This document shows positions 47,069-55,469 of a DNA stretch of 64,000 bases, piece after piece; positions within the stretch are counted from its first letter, which is position 1; each line of letters begins with the position of its first letter. The DNA comes from Rhizobium tumorigenes. Lineage in GTDB: Bacteria > Pseudomonadota > Alphaproteobacteria > Rhizobiales > Rhizobiaceae. The notes beneath the pieces were generated by a model, which saw only the letters and a program-made list of their open reading frames with translations, made no database searches and was not told the origin of the DNA. The stretch lies in the NCBI RefSeq assembly GCF_003240565.2, contig NZ_CP117259.1, positions 124,001-188,000 on the forward strand, read 5' to 3'. The translations under genes were made by a program, and so were the position numbers.

Positions 47069-48445
47069 TCAGTTTAAGCAGCCCGGGCGGCGGTCTGCCT
47101 GGTTTCCAGAACACTGCTTGCCCGATCGACTTGTGACATCGGGAAATCCTGCGGCGCCGGCGGTATCGCCGACGGATCCCAGCGTGTTGTCGACAGATCT
47201 CCCGAGGCGCTGAACCTGCTCACCATAGTTGCGCCGCGTGCGCGGATCGAACACGGCGATGGGCGCACTGACCGCGACGCTTGCCGCATTACCGACTGTG
47301 TTGGATACGCCGAGTGCCACGGCGCCGACGGCTTCGCCGAGACCGACATCGGAATCGGTGATGGTCTGCCCGGATATCAGCCGCTGGCCGATCAGCTTGA
47401 CCACATCGGCGCTCTCGGCGAATTTGCCGTGGTTGAGGCTATCGCCGGATTTCAGCTTGGTGAGGTCGATCACGCTGATACCGGCCTTCTCAAACTGGGT
47501 GCGGTATGGCTCGGCATTGGCATCCACCTGGCCGAGACGATCCACATTGCCTGAAATGCGTCTGGACACGCTCAGCGCCCGGTCGTCCTGGGATACGAAC
47601 AGCGTGAAGTGCGGCGGGTTCTTTCCAAGTGCAAGAAACTGCCGGCTGAAAACATCGACGTCGAGATCGGGGGAGGCAAGAATGACGTTCTTGATCTTCG
47701 GCAGCGTCCTGCCGTCGCGGATCGCCATCTGCCGAAGCGCTTCCACCGCCAACCAGGTCCCCATCGAATGGGCCATCACGGTGACTTCGCTGATCGATGG
47801 CTCGGCGCTGATCCGCCGCAGAAGATCCTCCAGAGCGTCGCGCGAGTAGTTGGTGCTTTCCTTGTCGTAGTTGTAGTCGAAGATGCTGGCGCGCGATGGC
47901 CATGTGAAGACGACAGGAACGACATCGGCGCCGGAATCGTGAACGATCTGTGCGAAGCGGTAGACGGCATCCTCGTAGCGATTATTGAACCCGTGCACGA
48001 AGACAAGCGCGCGTCGGCTCTTCGGAAGATTCTGCTTCAACCAGCGCTCGTCTTCCGCCTTCGAGACGAGAGGCACGACATTGACGGTCGAGAACTCCTT
48101 CAGCGGATTGGCAGGCAGGCGCGCGGGCCATTGCACCTGGCCGACCGTGCGGTTGGCCTCGGGCGGAATGGAAACCGTGATCGCATCGATCTTAAGGTCG
48201 CTGCCACGCTCGCCGCTGAACAGAATGGCCTTGTCGTCGGAAGGCGCTCTTGTAGTTGCTGCCAGCAGGCGGACCTGCGATGTGCCCCTGACGACTGTGC
48301 CGCTCGGTGTCATGACGCCGATCAGGCGCCCACCGCAGCCGGACAGCAGCAACAGGGCCGCAACGATTGCCAGAGAGCGCACGTAGGCCACGCGTGCGCG
48401 GGCTGCTTTGCGACCTGGCTGTCCCACACGTGCCACCAATAACAA
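47069..48445 (-). CDS. lipoprotein with DUF900 alpha/beta hydrolase domain
   Basis: Protein of up to 458 residues. A hydrophobic segment ends in the lipobox LLSGC, so it should be membrane-anchored in the periplasm. The hydrolase part has FVHGFNNRYEDAVYRFAQ (oxyanion region) and the nucleophile elbow AHSMGTW with Ser; Asp and His partners are likely in LASPDLDVDVFSR and SLNHGKFA. Esterase or lipase activity is inferred. The frame opens with TTG 48445; the true start may be a GTG nearer the lipobox. Confidence 0.8.
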   Translation of the reverse strand: MLLVARVGQPGRKAARARVAYVRSLAIVAALLLLSGCGGRLIGVMTPSGTVVRGTSQVRLLAATTRAPSDDKAILFSGERGSDLKIDAITVSIPPEANRTVGQVQWPARLPANPLKEFSTVNVVPLVSKAEDERWLKQNLPKSRRALVFVHGFNNRYEDAVYRFAQIVHDSGADVVPVVFTWPSRASIFDYNYDKESTNYSRDALEDLLRRISAEPSISEVTVMAHSMGTWLAVEALRQMAIRDGRTLPKIKNVILASPDLDVDVFSRQFLALGKNPPHFTLFVSQDDRALSVSRRISGNVDRLGQVDANAEPYRTQFEKAGISVIDLTKLKSGDSLNHGKFAESADVVKLIGQRLISGQTITDSDVGLGEAVGAVALGVSNTVGNAASVAVSAPIAVFDPRTRRNYGEQVQRLGRSVDNTLGSVGDTAGAAGFPDVTSRSGKQCSGNQADRRPGCLN

Positions 48446-48617
48446 GTCCCGCCGTTCTAATTTAGCCCCTCATACATTTCCGGCCGGCGGGGTTCCAGAC
48501 TTTTCCACAAAAGGAACCAAATGACAGTGGTCGGCCATGTAGATCGCACGCCGCTCTGTGGATATCCACAAGCGGAGCGTCGGGCAGACGAAGCCGTAGC
48601 AAACGGCTCCTCCGGCT

Positions 48618-49295
48618 CTAGATGCCTATGAAAGGCTGGATGAAACGCAGGATGCGACTTGTAAACCGCAGCGGTGCTTCCGTGATGGCGAGGCAGATGC
48701 AGTCTTCCCCCGGCGTTGCCGCCGGCTGATGCGTCAGTTCGTCGTCGGCAAGCTCCACGTCGCCTCGGTTGAAGACGGAAACCGAATCACCGAAGCTGCC
48801 GGCCAGTACCAGCGTCAGTTCGCGGCCACGATGTCCGTGCTCGGGAACGGGCTTGCCAGCCGGGATCTTCAGGAGCCTGACAATGGTGCTCGGGTCGGAT
48901 GTCGGTATCTTCATCTGCGATGCGCCGCTGCCGAGCGAGCGCCACTTCAGCCCGCCGGCGGCGTCCACATAGGAGAGCAGCGGCTGAGGAAGCAGCGGGT
49001 CCGAGCGCTTCGGCGCGGGCACCGGCAGCTGCTCGGGAATCTCCATGCGCTTCTTCATGTCTTCCCAGGCCACCGGCTCGGCGGGCGTGACCTCCTCGCA
49101 TTCGAGAAAATAGCCACCTATTGTCTCGAACTCGGCCAGGCGCTCGCGACAGCCGGGGCAAAACGACAGATGCGTCGCCACCCCGATATTCCATCCTTCC
49201 GACAGCGTTCCCGCAGCATAGGACATCAGCAGTTCGTCACCGAGATGATGCACGACGATCAATCGTCCTTGAGTATGTTGCGCAGCTTCAGACAT
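48618..49295 (-). CDS. chrR: ChrR-like anti-sigma factor
   Basis: Anti-sigma protein of 225 residues. The N-terminal zinc-binding domain has the ChrR pattern: H in VHHLGDEL, then H and CxxC in HLSFCPGC. The C-terminal half is a cupin (GKPVPEHGHRGRELTLVLAG) that senses singlet oxygen in the studied homologues. It overlaps the sigma factor gene by 37 bp, so the two products are made together. No further sensor is seen. Confidence 0.92.
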   Translation of the reverse strand: MSEAAQHTQGRLIVVHHLGDELLMSYAAGTLSEGWNIGVATHLSFCPGCRERLAEFETIGGYFLECEEVTPAEPVAWEDMKKRMEIPEQLPVPAPKRSDPLLPQPLLSYVDAAGGLKWRSLGSGASQMKIPTSDPSTIVRLLKIPAGKPVPEHGHRGRELTLVLAGSFGDSVSVFNRGDVELADDELTHQPAATPGEDCICLAITEAPLRFTSRILRFIQPFIGI

Positions 49296-49924
49296 GCATT
49301 CCTTATCCTTGATTTAACAGTCCCGATGGGGATGCCAAGCGAAGCGGCAATTGCCGGATGCGCCATGTCTTCGAAGAAAGACATCTTCAGCGCCTTGATC
49401 TCGTCCGGCTTCAGAGAGGCCATTGCCAGCCTGAGCCTGTCGGCATCCTGCTCCTTGTCAAATGCGACATCGGCGGCCGGGGTATCGCCGGGAACGAAGG
49501 CCGGGTCGTTCGGGTCGAAATCCGGTCGAGGCCCGCGACGTAGCGCGTCGATGCGTACGTTGCGGGCAATCGTGTAGATCCAGGTCGAGGCAGCACCTCT
49601 TTCCGGATCGAACTGGTTGGCTTTTCGCCACACGGAAAGCATGGCTTCCTGCGCCATTTCTTCCGCCATGATGCGATCGCCGCCGATCTTGAACATGTAG
49701 GAGCGGACCTTCGGTACGAAATACTTGTACAGCATCTCATACGAATCCACGTCCCGGTGCTCGGCGACCGCCGCCATCAGTTCGTTGATGCGCTTGCGGT
49801 CCAGTGCGGCTTGTGCTTCTGCCAAAGGCAGGACCTTCCTATACGGCGGTGCCGTCCGCCCCATCCCCATACTGGCAGCCGACACGGGAAGCGAGACAGA
49901 TTGGGCGGGCTCCGATATTGTCAT
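49259..49924 (-). CDS. rpoE: RpoE-type ECF sigma factor
   Basis: Sigma factor of 221 residues with region 2 (AEEMAQEAMLSVWRKANQFDP, shown in part as EEMAQEAMLSVWRK; WIYTIARNVRIDALR) and region 4 (IAASLGIPIGTVKSRIRNA). Its place with a ChrR-like anti-sigma factor marks the singlet-oxygen group (ECF11). A TGATCC/TATATC promoter 5 bp before the ATG at 49924 implies autoregulation, and either a leaderless mRNA or a start at one of the Met codons around residues 19-21. Confidence 0.92.
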   Translation of the reverse strand: MTISEPAQSVSLPVSAASMGMGRTAPPYRKVLPLAEAQAALDRKRINELMAAVAEHRDVDSYEMLYKYFVPKVRSYMFKIGGDRIMAEEMAQEAMLSVWRKANQFDPERGAASTWIYTIARNVRIDALRRGPRPDFDPNDPAFVPGDTPAADVAFDKEQDADRLRLAMASLKPDEIKALKMSFFEDMAHPAIAASLGIPIGTVKSRIRNACLKLRNILKDD

Positions 49925-49928
49925 AGCC

Positions 49929-49958
49929 GATATACGCCATTTATCAAAAGCCGGATCA
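49929..49958 (-). promoter_or_regulatory. RpoE-dependent promoter of rpoE-chrR
   Basis: On the minus strand TGATCC (49958-49953) is followed after 18 bp by TATATC (49934-49929). TGATCC matches the -35 of RpoE-ChrR promoters known in Rhodobacter. The -10 ends only 4 bp before the annotated ATG. Confidence 0.65.
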
Positions 49959-49987
49959 TAGGCGTCGCCATGCTGACCACGGCCACG

Positions 49988-50428
49988 CTACCAGCTGGCG
50001 CCGAGAACGTAGCGCAGCAGCATGATAGCGTAGGCGAACGACACGACCAGCGTTACCCACACCCGCAGCTTCCAGTACCATCGCTGTTCCAGGTTGCCGG
50101 CATAGATGCGGTAGTCTGCTAAAAGCAGCAGTCCAAAGACAACAAGCTGGGTCACCAGCGCCACAGGCGACAGCGAAAAGACGGCTGTCACGAACGAGGC
50201 GAGCGCGAGCACGTTGCTGGGGATAAGCAGGGCGACGTCCGCCTTGCCATTCTGGGCACGTCCCCAGAGGGCTCCCGCCATGAACGAACTGATGATGGCG
50301 CCATAGGTGGCAAAGGCCGAGGCGGAGTTCAATCCGGCGATGGTCTCCGGGGCGAGCGCGAAGAACCAGAACGGCAGCGCGCCTGCAAAGGCAAGCGCTG
50401 TCGATACCTTGCTGGAAACGCCGTTCAC
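49988..50428 (-). CDS. DUF3429 membrane protein
   Basis: Small membrane protein of 146 residues with about five hydrophobic segments (FAGALPFWFFALAP, IISSFMAGALWGR, LIPSNVLALASFVTAV). This family of unknown function is typically next to ChrR-type stress genes. The start at 50428 overlaps the stop of the upstream FAD oxidoreductase (ATGA), so the two are cotranscribed. The function is not known. Confidence 0.8.
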   Translation of the reverse strand: MNGVSSKVSTALAFAGALPFWFFALAPETIAGLNSASAFATYGAIISSFMAGALWGRAQNGKADVALLIPSNVLALASFVTAVFSLSPVALVTQLVVFGLLLLADYRIYAGNLEQRWYWKLRVWVTLVVSFAYAIMLLRYVLGASW

Positions 50429-51426
50429 TTAGCGTCTCCCATAAGTGCGACCAAGGCATCGCCGAGGCCGGCCGCGCTCAGAAATGCAGCCTCTACCCTA
50501 CCCCCAATGCACCAGTCACCGCAGGCAGCAAGCTGCGAACCCTTGTCGAGCAGGTAAGGCTCGCCCGCCGGACGTTCGACGTTTGCGTATCGCCAGCGAT
50601 GGACGGTCGCGGTATCGGCCTCTCCTGCATCCATCTGCACATGTCGACGTGCCGCCTCGATCAACGCTTGCCTGACCTTTTCGAGGGGCATGTCCATGTT
50701 GAGGTCGGCCCAGACCGCGTTGGAATTGACCACCAGACAGGGTGATGCCGGCCTGCCCGGCTTGCTGTTGTTGAGCGAAATCCAGTTGATGACGGGATCG
50801 GCCACATGGGCTGCGGCGAACGGGATTTGTGCACTGTGCTTCGTATCGATATTGACCATCAGCGTGAAACATCCGTTCATCCGGACAAGGCCGAGCTTGT
50901 CATGGTGAGCAAACCTCGCCGGCAGCATGAGGGCGGACTGCGGGGCGGGGGCGGTGGCAATCACCCAGTCAAAGGGACCTTCCGTACGATCGCGGATATT
51001 GACGAACCATCGGCCGGGTTCGCCGGTGATCGCGCCGACCGTGCTCTCGGGCTGGATGTCGAGGCCGACGGACATCGATTTCGGCAATGCGTTCATCGAG
51101 GGGGTGCCGACATACCGGACGGTGCTCGACTTTGGTCTCTCCAGCAGGCCATCATCCGACAGCGACGCTACATGGCCATTCCAGGGTTCGACCACGCCGT
51201 TGGCGCGTGCCGTTTCCAAGGCATCGTGGAACCGGTCGTTCCGGATCGTGAAGTACTGCGCGCCGTGGTCATAGGAGACTGTATCGATCCATCTGGTCGC
51301 CATCCGGCCGCCGACGCCGTGGCTCTTTTCGAACACACGCACGGATCCGGTCGCTGATATGGCTTTTGCCAACGTCAGTCCCGCTATTCCTGCGCCGATG
51401 ATGCCAACTCGTGGTCGTATAGCCAT
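50425..51426 (-). CDS. NAD/FAD-dependent oxidoreductase (renalase-like)
   Basis: Flavoprotein of 333 residues. GIIGAGIAGLTLAKAIS is the FAD-binding Rossmann loop and VFEKSHGVGGRMATRW the following GxGGR segment. The family (COG3380) is often linked to singlet-oxygen regulons; its substrate is not known. It sits 68 bp downstream of the GT29 gene and 4 bp overlapped with DUF3429. Cytoplasmic; no signal peptide. Confidence 0.88.
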   Translation of the reverse strand: MAIRPRVGIIGAGIAGLTLAKAISATGSVRVFEKSHGVGGRMATRWIDTVSYDHGAQYFTIRNDRFHDALETARANGVVEPWNGHVASLSDDGLLERPKSSTVRYVGTPSMNALPKSMSVGLDIQPESTVGAITGEPGRWFVNIRDRTEGPFDWVIATAPAPQSALMLPARFAHHDKLGLVRMNGCFTLMVNIDTKHSAQIPFAAAHVADPVINWISLNNSKPGRPASPCLVVNSNAVWADLNMDMPLEKVRQALIEAARRHVQMDAGEADTATVHRWRYANVERPAGEPYLLDKGSQLAACGDWCIGGRVEAAFLSAAGLGDALVALMGDAK

Positions 51427-51494
51427 ATGGTTTCCGGTCTCCTGGACCTGCCGTCTCGCTTGGTTGCTCTGTCAGGTGGGATGGGGTCGGTCTG

Positions 51495-52130
51495 TCAGGC
51501 GTCGCATTCGGCGTATCGGAAATCATTTGCCAAGAGCCGCCTGATCCGGCCCTCCGCAATGAAGCGTTCGATCAGGATGCGCTCCGCATCGAAAGGATGT
51601 CCTTTCCATCCCCTGTGGTCGAAACCAGCCAGGATGACCGTATCGTCCGGGCCTGCGGCTTCTTCCATCACATAGGCGAGTGCCATCAGTCCCGAACTCG
51701 GCACGATATAGCTGCCCGACATGATGCGCTGTAACTCGACGTCGATCCTGTCGTGGTGATGGCGAGGTATGACCTCGAAGTTTTTTCCCGTCATAACCGC
51801 AAACCTTGCAAACTCTGCCGTGTAGTCGTCGCAGAAGTCTTCAAGTCCCGGATCCAGCTTTGGTTTCAGCTCCGCGAATTTATGATGGTCGCGCACGCAC
51901 CAGATGGCGGAGGCAGAGGCTACCGCCGGGAGCTCGCGCCACGAGGCGCGGCGGATCATGGCCAGCGCGGGCCGCCCGGTATTGCAGACCGCCACCACAT
52001 CCGTACGCATGCCGCCCTCGCCGACCGAACGGCAGTCGTTGAAGCGTATCACAAGGTCGCACGAGTCGATCACGCCAGCATGGGGGCCGGCGAACGAGCC
52101 ATTTCCAACAATTGCAATCCTGCGTGACAC
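51495..52130 (-). CDS. GT29-like (sialyltransferase-type) glycosyltransferase
   Basis: Protein of 211 residues with the GT29 pattern: IAIVGNGSFAGPHAGVIDSCDLVIRFN near the start (in part: IAIVGNGSF, DLVIRFN) and SSGLMALAY as the small motif. GTG 52130 is chosen because a RpoE-type promoter lies 24 bp upstream of it; an open frame continues to 52274, but that would place the start upstream of the promoter. Target is unknown; a sialic-acid-like or other nonulosonic sugar transfer is possible, but not proven. First gene of a minus-strand operon. Confidence 0.8.
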   Translation of the reverse strand: MSRRIAIVGNGSFAGPHAGVIDSCDLVIRFNDCRSVGEGGMRTDVVAVCNTGRPALAMIRRASWRELPAVASASAIWCVRDHHKFAELKPKLDPGLEDFCDDYTAEFARFAVMTGKNFEVIPRHHHDRIDVELQRIMSGSYIVPSSGLMALAYVMEEAAGPDDTVILAGFDHRGWKGHPFDAERILIERFIAEGRIRRLLANDFRYAECDA

Positions 52131-52153
52131 AAATCCATCCGTCGAATTTTCAG

Positions 52154-52183
52154 CCAATACGGTTCCATCGCCCGACCGGATCA
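52154..52183 (-). promoter_or_regulatory. RpoE-type promoter of the GT29-FAD-DUF3429 operon
   Basis: On the minus strand TGATCC (52183-52178) and TATTGG (52159-52154) are 18 bp apart. The predicted transcript start would be about 17 bp before GTG 52130. It is divergent from the folE promoter, 32 bp away. Confidence 0.6.
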
Positions 52184-52215
52184 AAGCGCGTTTTGACCCT
52201 TCGAAATCTGTCTGT

Positions 52216-52245
52216 TGATCTGAGGCGTGCAAGTTCCCGTAGGCA
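52216..52245 (+). promoter_or_regulatory. RpoE-type promoter of folE
   Basis: TGATCT (52216-52221) and TAGGCA (52240-52245) are separated by 18 bp. The -10 is weaker than at the other three sites. A normal leader of about 22 nt with GGAGAG precedes the ATG at 52274. Confidence 0.5.
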
Positions 52246-52273
52246 ACGTCGTTTATGAATTTGGAGAGTAGCA

Positions 52274-52879
52274 ATGGATGCCATGCTCGCCAATGCCGAC
52301 CTCGCCGCCTTCGAGCGCCCCTCGCAGCAGGAGGCAGAGGCCGCCGTCAGGACCCTGATTCGCTGGGCAGGCGAAGACCCGACGCGCGAAGGCCTGCTGG
52401 ACACGCCGAAGCGTGTCACCAAGGCCTATCGCGAGCTGTTCGCCGGCTATGACCTGGCGCCGGAAGACGTCCTGTCCCGGACTTTCTCCGAAGTGGCCGG
52501 CTACAATGACATGGTGATCGTCAAGGACATCACGTTCCACTCCCACTGCGAACACCACATGGTCCCTTTCCATGGCGTGGCGCACATCGCCTATGTGCCC
52601 GACAAGGGCGTCCTCGGCCTTTCCAAGATGGCGCGTCTCGTCGATCTCTATGCCCGACGCCTGCAGACGCAGGAAACCATGACGGCCCAGATCGCCACGG
52701 CGCTGGACGAAAGCCTGCGGCCGAAGGGCGTGGCTGTCATGATCGAGGCCGAACACATGTGCATGGCCATGCGCGGTGTTGCAAAGCAGGGTACCAAGAC
52801 CTTGACGACGCGCTTCACCGGTTCGTTCCAAATGTCGGCGGCGGACCAGGCGCGCTTCATCACGCTCGCAAGAGGATAA
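52274..52879 (+). CDS. folE: GTP cyclohydrolase I
   Basis: Enzyme of 201 residues that converts GTP to dihydroneopterin triphosphate, the first step of folate and pterin synthesis. The zinc ligands are in [13 protein letters not shown] (Cys, His) and the second Cys in [25 protein letters not shown] and QERMTAQI-like stretches are also present. FolE may also supply deazaflavin- or pterin-type photolyase cofactors in a light-stress regulon. It is followed by an SDR gene 16 bp on. Confidence 0.95.
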   Translation: MDAMLANADLAAFERPSQQEAEAAVRTLIRWAGEDPTREGLLDTPKRVTKAYRELFAGYDLAPEDVLSRTFSEVAGYNDMVIVKDITFHSHCEHHMVPFHGVAHIAYVPDKGVLGLSKMARLVDLYARRLQTQETMTAQIATALDESLRPKGVAVMIEAEHMCMAMRGVAKQGTKTLTTRFTGSFQMSAADQARFITLARG

Positions 52880-52895
52880 GCGCTGGAGGGATGAG

Positions 52896-53615
52896 ATGGA
52901 GGAGTACATGTCGGACGCGTTGATGACATCGCTCGATGTCGGCTACAGAGCCCTAGTGATCGGAGCCAGCGGTGGCATCGGCGGTGCCCTCGCGGGAAAG
53001 CTCGCGGATGACGGCAATTGCGAAAAGCTGGTGCAGCTGTCGCGGCGCAACGACGGTTTCGACATCACGGACGAGGCTTCCGTCAGGCGCGCCGCCGAAG
53101 CGCTTGCACCGCAGGCGTTCGATATCATCCTGTGTGCGACCGGGGCTTTGACCATCGACGGTGTGGGTCCGGAAAAATCCATCAGGCATATCTCGCAAAA
53201 TGCGATGATGGCGCAGTTCGCCGTCAATGCTGCAGGTCCGGCAATCGTCCTCAAGCATTTCGTGCCGCTTCTGGCCAAGCGGAAGCGGGTCATCATGGCG
53301 TTCCTTTCGGCAAGGGTGGGCTCCATCGGCGACAACGGTCTTGGCGGGTGGATTTCCTACCGATCGGCAAAGGCTGCCCTCAACCAGATCGTTCACACCG
53401 CCGCCATCGAGGTGGCGCGCAGCTCTCCGCTGGCAACCGTCGTCACCATCCATCCCGGCACCGTCATGACCGCCCTGTCCGATCCCTTTTCGTCCGGTCA
53501 TCCCCGCACTGAACCGGACGACGCGGCGCACCAGATCCTGCGAACCGTGGACGGACTCCAGCCAGACGACACGGGCAAATTCTTTGCCTACGACGGTAGC
53601 ACCATTCCGTGGTGA
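52896..53615 (+). CDS. short-chain dehydrogenase/reductase
   Basis: NAD(P)-dependent oxidoreductase of 239 residues: GASGGIGGAL (cofactor loop), Ser in FLSARVGSIG, and the catalytic YRSAK (Tyr and Lys). Position after folE and in a singlet-oxygen-type gene set suggests a pterin reductase or a carbonyl-stress enzyme, but the sequence alone does not decide. An ATG four codons later (52908), with GGAGGA before it, is an alternative start. Confidence 0.88.
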   Translation: MEEYMSDALMTSLDVGYRALVIGASGGIGGALAGKLADDGNCEKLVQLSRRNDGFDITDEASVRRAAEALAPQAFDIILCATGALTIDGVGPEKSIRHISQNAMMAQFAVNAAGPAIVLKHFVPLLAKRKRVIMAFLSARVGSIGDNGLGGWISYRSAKAALNQIVHTAAIEVARSSPLATVVTIHPGTVMTALSDPFSSGHPRTEPDDAAHQILRTVDGLQPDDTGKFFAYDGSTIPW

Positions 53616-53642
53616 AGCCCGCCGCTTTAGGTCGCCGTCATC

Positions 53643-53671
53643 TGATCTGAATGCCGAACCGGCCGTATATC
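53643..53671 (+). promoter_or_regulatory. RpoE-type promoter of the DCC-protein gene
   Basis: TGATCT (53643-53648) and TATATC (53666-53671) are 17 bp apart. The -10 is identical to that of rpoE, and the ATG at 53676 again begins only 4 bp after it, which implies a leaderless transcript. Confidence 0.55.
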
Positions 53672-53675
53672 AGAC

Positions 53676-54041
53676 ATGATCAAGATCTTTTACGATGGCG
53701 CGTGCGGCATGTGCTCGCGGGAAATCAACCACTACCGCAAGGTTGCTCCCGCCGGCGTTTTCGACTGGGTCGACGTCATGAAGGACGGGACCGCTCTGGA
53801 AAACGAGAATGTCTCGCTCGCCGATGCTTTGATGGAGCTTCATGGCAAGGATGACAATGGCCGCATGCATGTCGGCGTCGACGCCTTCCTGCTGATCTGG
53901 CGGCACATACCGCGGTGGCGGACCGCTGCGAAGATCGCAAGTTTCCCGCCGATCAATGCGGCTTTGAGGGCGATATATCCGATCTTTGCAAAATGGCGGT
54001 TTGCGCGACTTGCCCATTGCCAGGTAGCAGCGAGATCCTGA
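53676..54041 (+). CDS. DCC/DUF393 thiol-disulfide protein
   Basis: Small protein of 121 residues beginning IKIFYDGACGMCSREI, the DxxCxxC signature of the DCC family (DUF393), thought to be thiol-disulfide oxidoreductases. A pair of Cys is spaced as CxxC. It lies downstream of folE and SDR, with its own RpoE-type promoter. A role in oxidative stress is plausible. No Shine-Dalgarno is visible. Confidence 0.85.
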   Translation: MIKIFYDGACGMCSREINHYRKVAPAGVFDWVDVMKDGTALENENVSLADALMELHGKDDNGRMHVGVDAFLLIWRHIPRWRTAAKIASFPPINAALRAIYPIFAKWRFARLAHCQVAARS

Positions 54042-54138
54042 GGGCAGACGACGATTTCCGTCGGCCCCTTTGAATGCATGACGTGATCATCCGGCAGGCA
54101 TCTCCTGCCCAATGCCCATTACCGTGGGGGAGAATGCT

Positions 54139-54723
54139 ATGAGTTATCTGGCTGCAAATTTCGAAGGCGTGTCGGGCGATAGCGACGCCGCGCCCCTCTC
54201 CCTCCTGATCGTCGATGACGACAGCGTTTTCGGCCACAGGCTCGGAAAAGCATTCTCGGACCGGGGCTTTGATGTGGAAGTGTGCGAGACCGTGGACCAT
54301 GCCTTGGGCCTGGTCGGTAAAAGACATCTCGACATCGTCATAACCGACCTCAGGATCGGTGAAAAAAGCGGCCTTGCGGTGATTGAGGCCGTAAACACGC
54401 TCTCGAAGAACACCAAGACGCTGGTTTTGACAGGCTACGGGAATATCCATTCCGCCGTGGTCGCCGTGAAGCTTGGGGCAACCGAATATCTCAGCAAGCC
54501 TGCGGATGCCGATGAGATCCTCGAGGTGCTGGGCTTTGTCGACAAGTCGGCGAGCGAGCCGAATACGGCGCTGAAGCCACCGGACCTCGTGCGCTGGGAA
54601 CACATCGTCAGCATTTTCGAGGCGACCGGCGGGAACATGTCGGAGTCGGCAAGGTTGCTCAACATGCATCGCCGCACACTGCAGCGAATGCTGGCGCGTG
54701 GCGGACCCGGTCCCATGGACTGA
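54139..54723 (+). CDS. RegA/ActR-type response regulator, orphan
   Basis: Regulator of 194 residues with receiver (LIVDDDSVF, phospho-Asp in IVITDLRIGEKSG, Lys in YLSKPAD) and the short Fis-like helix-turn-helix of the RegA/PrrA/ActR group (GGNMSESARLLNMHRRTLQRML). No kinase gene (regB/actS) is adjacent, unlike most family members. The ATG at 54139, with GGGGGAG upstream, is chosen over 54112. It may be a paralogue of the main ActR and answer to another kinase. Confidence 0.85.
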   Translation: MSYLAANFEGVSGDSDAAPLSLLIVDDDSVFGHRLGKAFSDRGFDVEVCETVDHALGLVGKRHLDIVITDLRIGEKSGLAVIEAVNTLSKNTKTLVLTGYGNIHSAVVAVKLGATEYLSKPADADEILEVLGFVDKSASEPNTALKPPDLVRWEHIVSIFEATGGNMSESARLLNMHRRTLQRMLARGGPGPMD

Positions 54724-54803
54724 AGTCCATCGCGGGCACAATCCGTCAGCGAGTTTCGCTTCCGCCTGCATCGTGCAGGCCGATCACAAGAGGAAGACCA
54801 GAC

Positions 54804-55442
54804 ATGGCCAATATCAAGCTTTGGGGTTTCGACGGCTCCACCTACGTCCGCACTGTGAAGATGCTTCTCGCGGAAAAGGGCGTCACCGATTTCGAGCAGA
54901 TCCCGCTCAACGTGCTGAAGGGAGAGCCAAAGTCGCCGGAGCATCTGAAGCGCCACCCGTTCGGCAAGGTTCCGGTTCTCGAGCATGACGGCATTACGAT
55001 CCTGGAGACTGCAGCGATCACGCGTTATCTCGATGACGTCCTGCCGGGCAAGTCGCTCGTTCCAGCGAACGCCAAGGATCGCGCTCGCATGGACATGGCC
55101 GTCGGCATCATCGATTCCTACGGCTACGGAGCGCTTCTCGGTGGCGTCGCGGCCTACCACCTGTTTCCGGATTTCGTTGGCGGCAAGAATGAAGAAAGCC
55201 GCAAAGAGGGAATTGCGAATGGCCGCAAAGTGCTCGAATTCATCATGACAACCCGGGCCGGCGACACGTTCATCGCGGGCAACGAGCTCAGCCTCGCAGA
55301 CCTCTACCTCGCGCCGATAGCCTTCTACATCTCCATGACCCCCGACAAGAGTGCTCTATTCGACGTTCCGGGCTTCAGCGACTGGTGGACGGCAATCCAG
55401 GCCCTGCCCAGCTACAAGGCCACTCAGCCCAATCTCGGCTGA
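54804..55442 (+). CDS. glutathione S-transferase
   Basis: Enzyme of 212 residues. The N-terminal thioredoxin fold has the active-site Ser/Thr region in GSTYVRTVKM, the cis-Pro in GKVPVLEHDG, and ESA-like LETAAITRYLDD for binding glutathione; the rest is helical. It could detoxify electrophiles or peroxides, in keeping with its stress neighbours. The upstream site is GAGGAAG. The gene is convergent with the two-component operon. Confidence 0.9.
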   Translation: MANIKLWGFDGSTYVRTVKMLLAEKGVTDFEQIPLNVLKGEPKSPEHLKRHPFGKVPVLEHDGITILETAAITRYLDDVLPGKSLVPANAKDRARMDMAVGIIDSYGYGALLGGVAAYHLFPDFVGGKNEESRKEGIANGRKVLEFIMTTRAGDTFIAGNELSLADLYLAPIAFYISMTPDKSALFDVPGFSDWWTAIQALPSYKATQPNLG

Positions 55443-55469
55443 TAACCTGTGCCATACCTCCGTCTCCCC

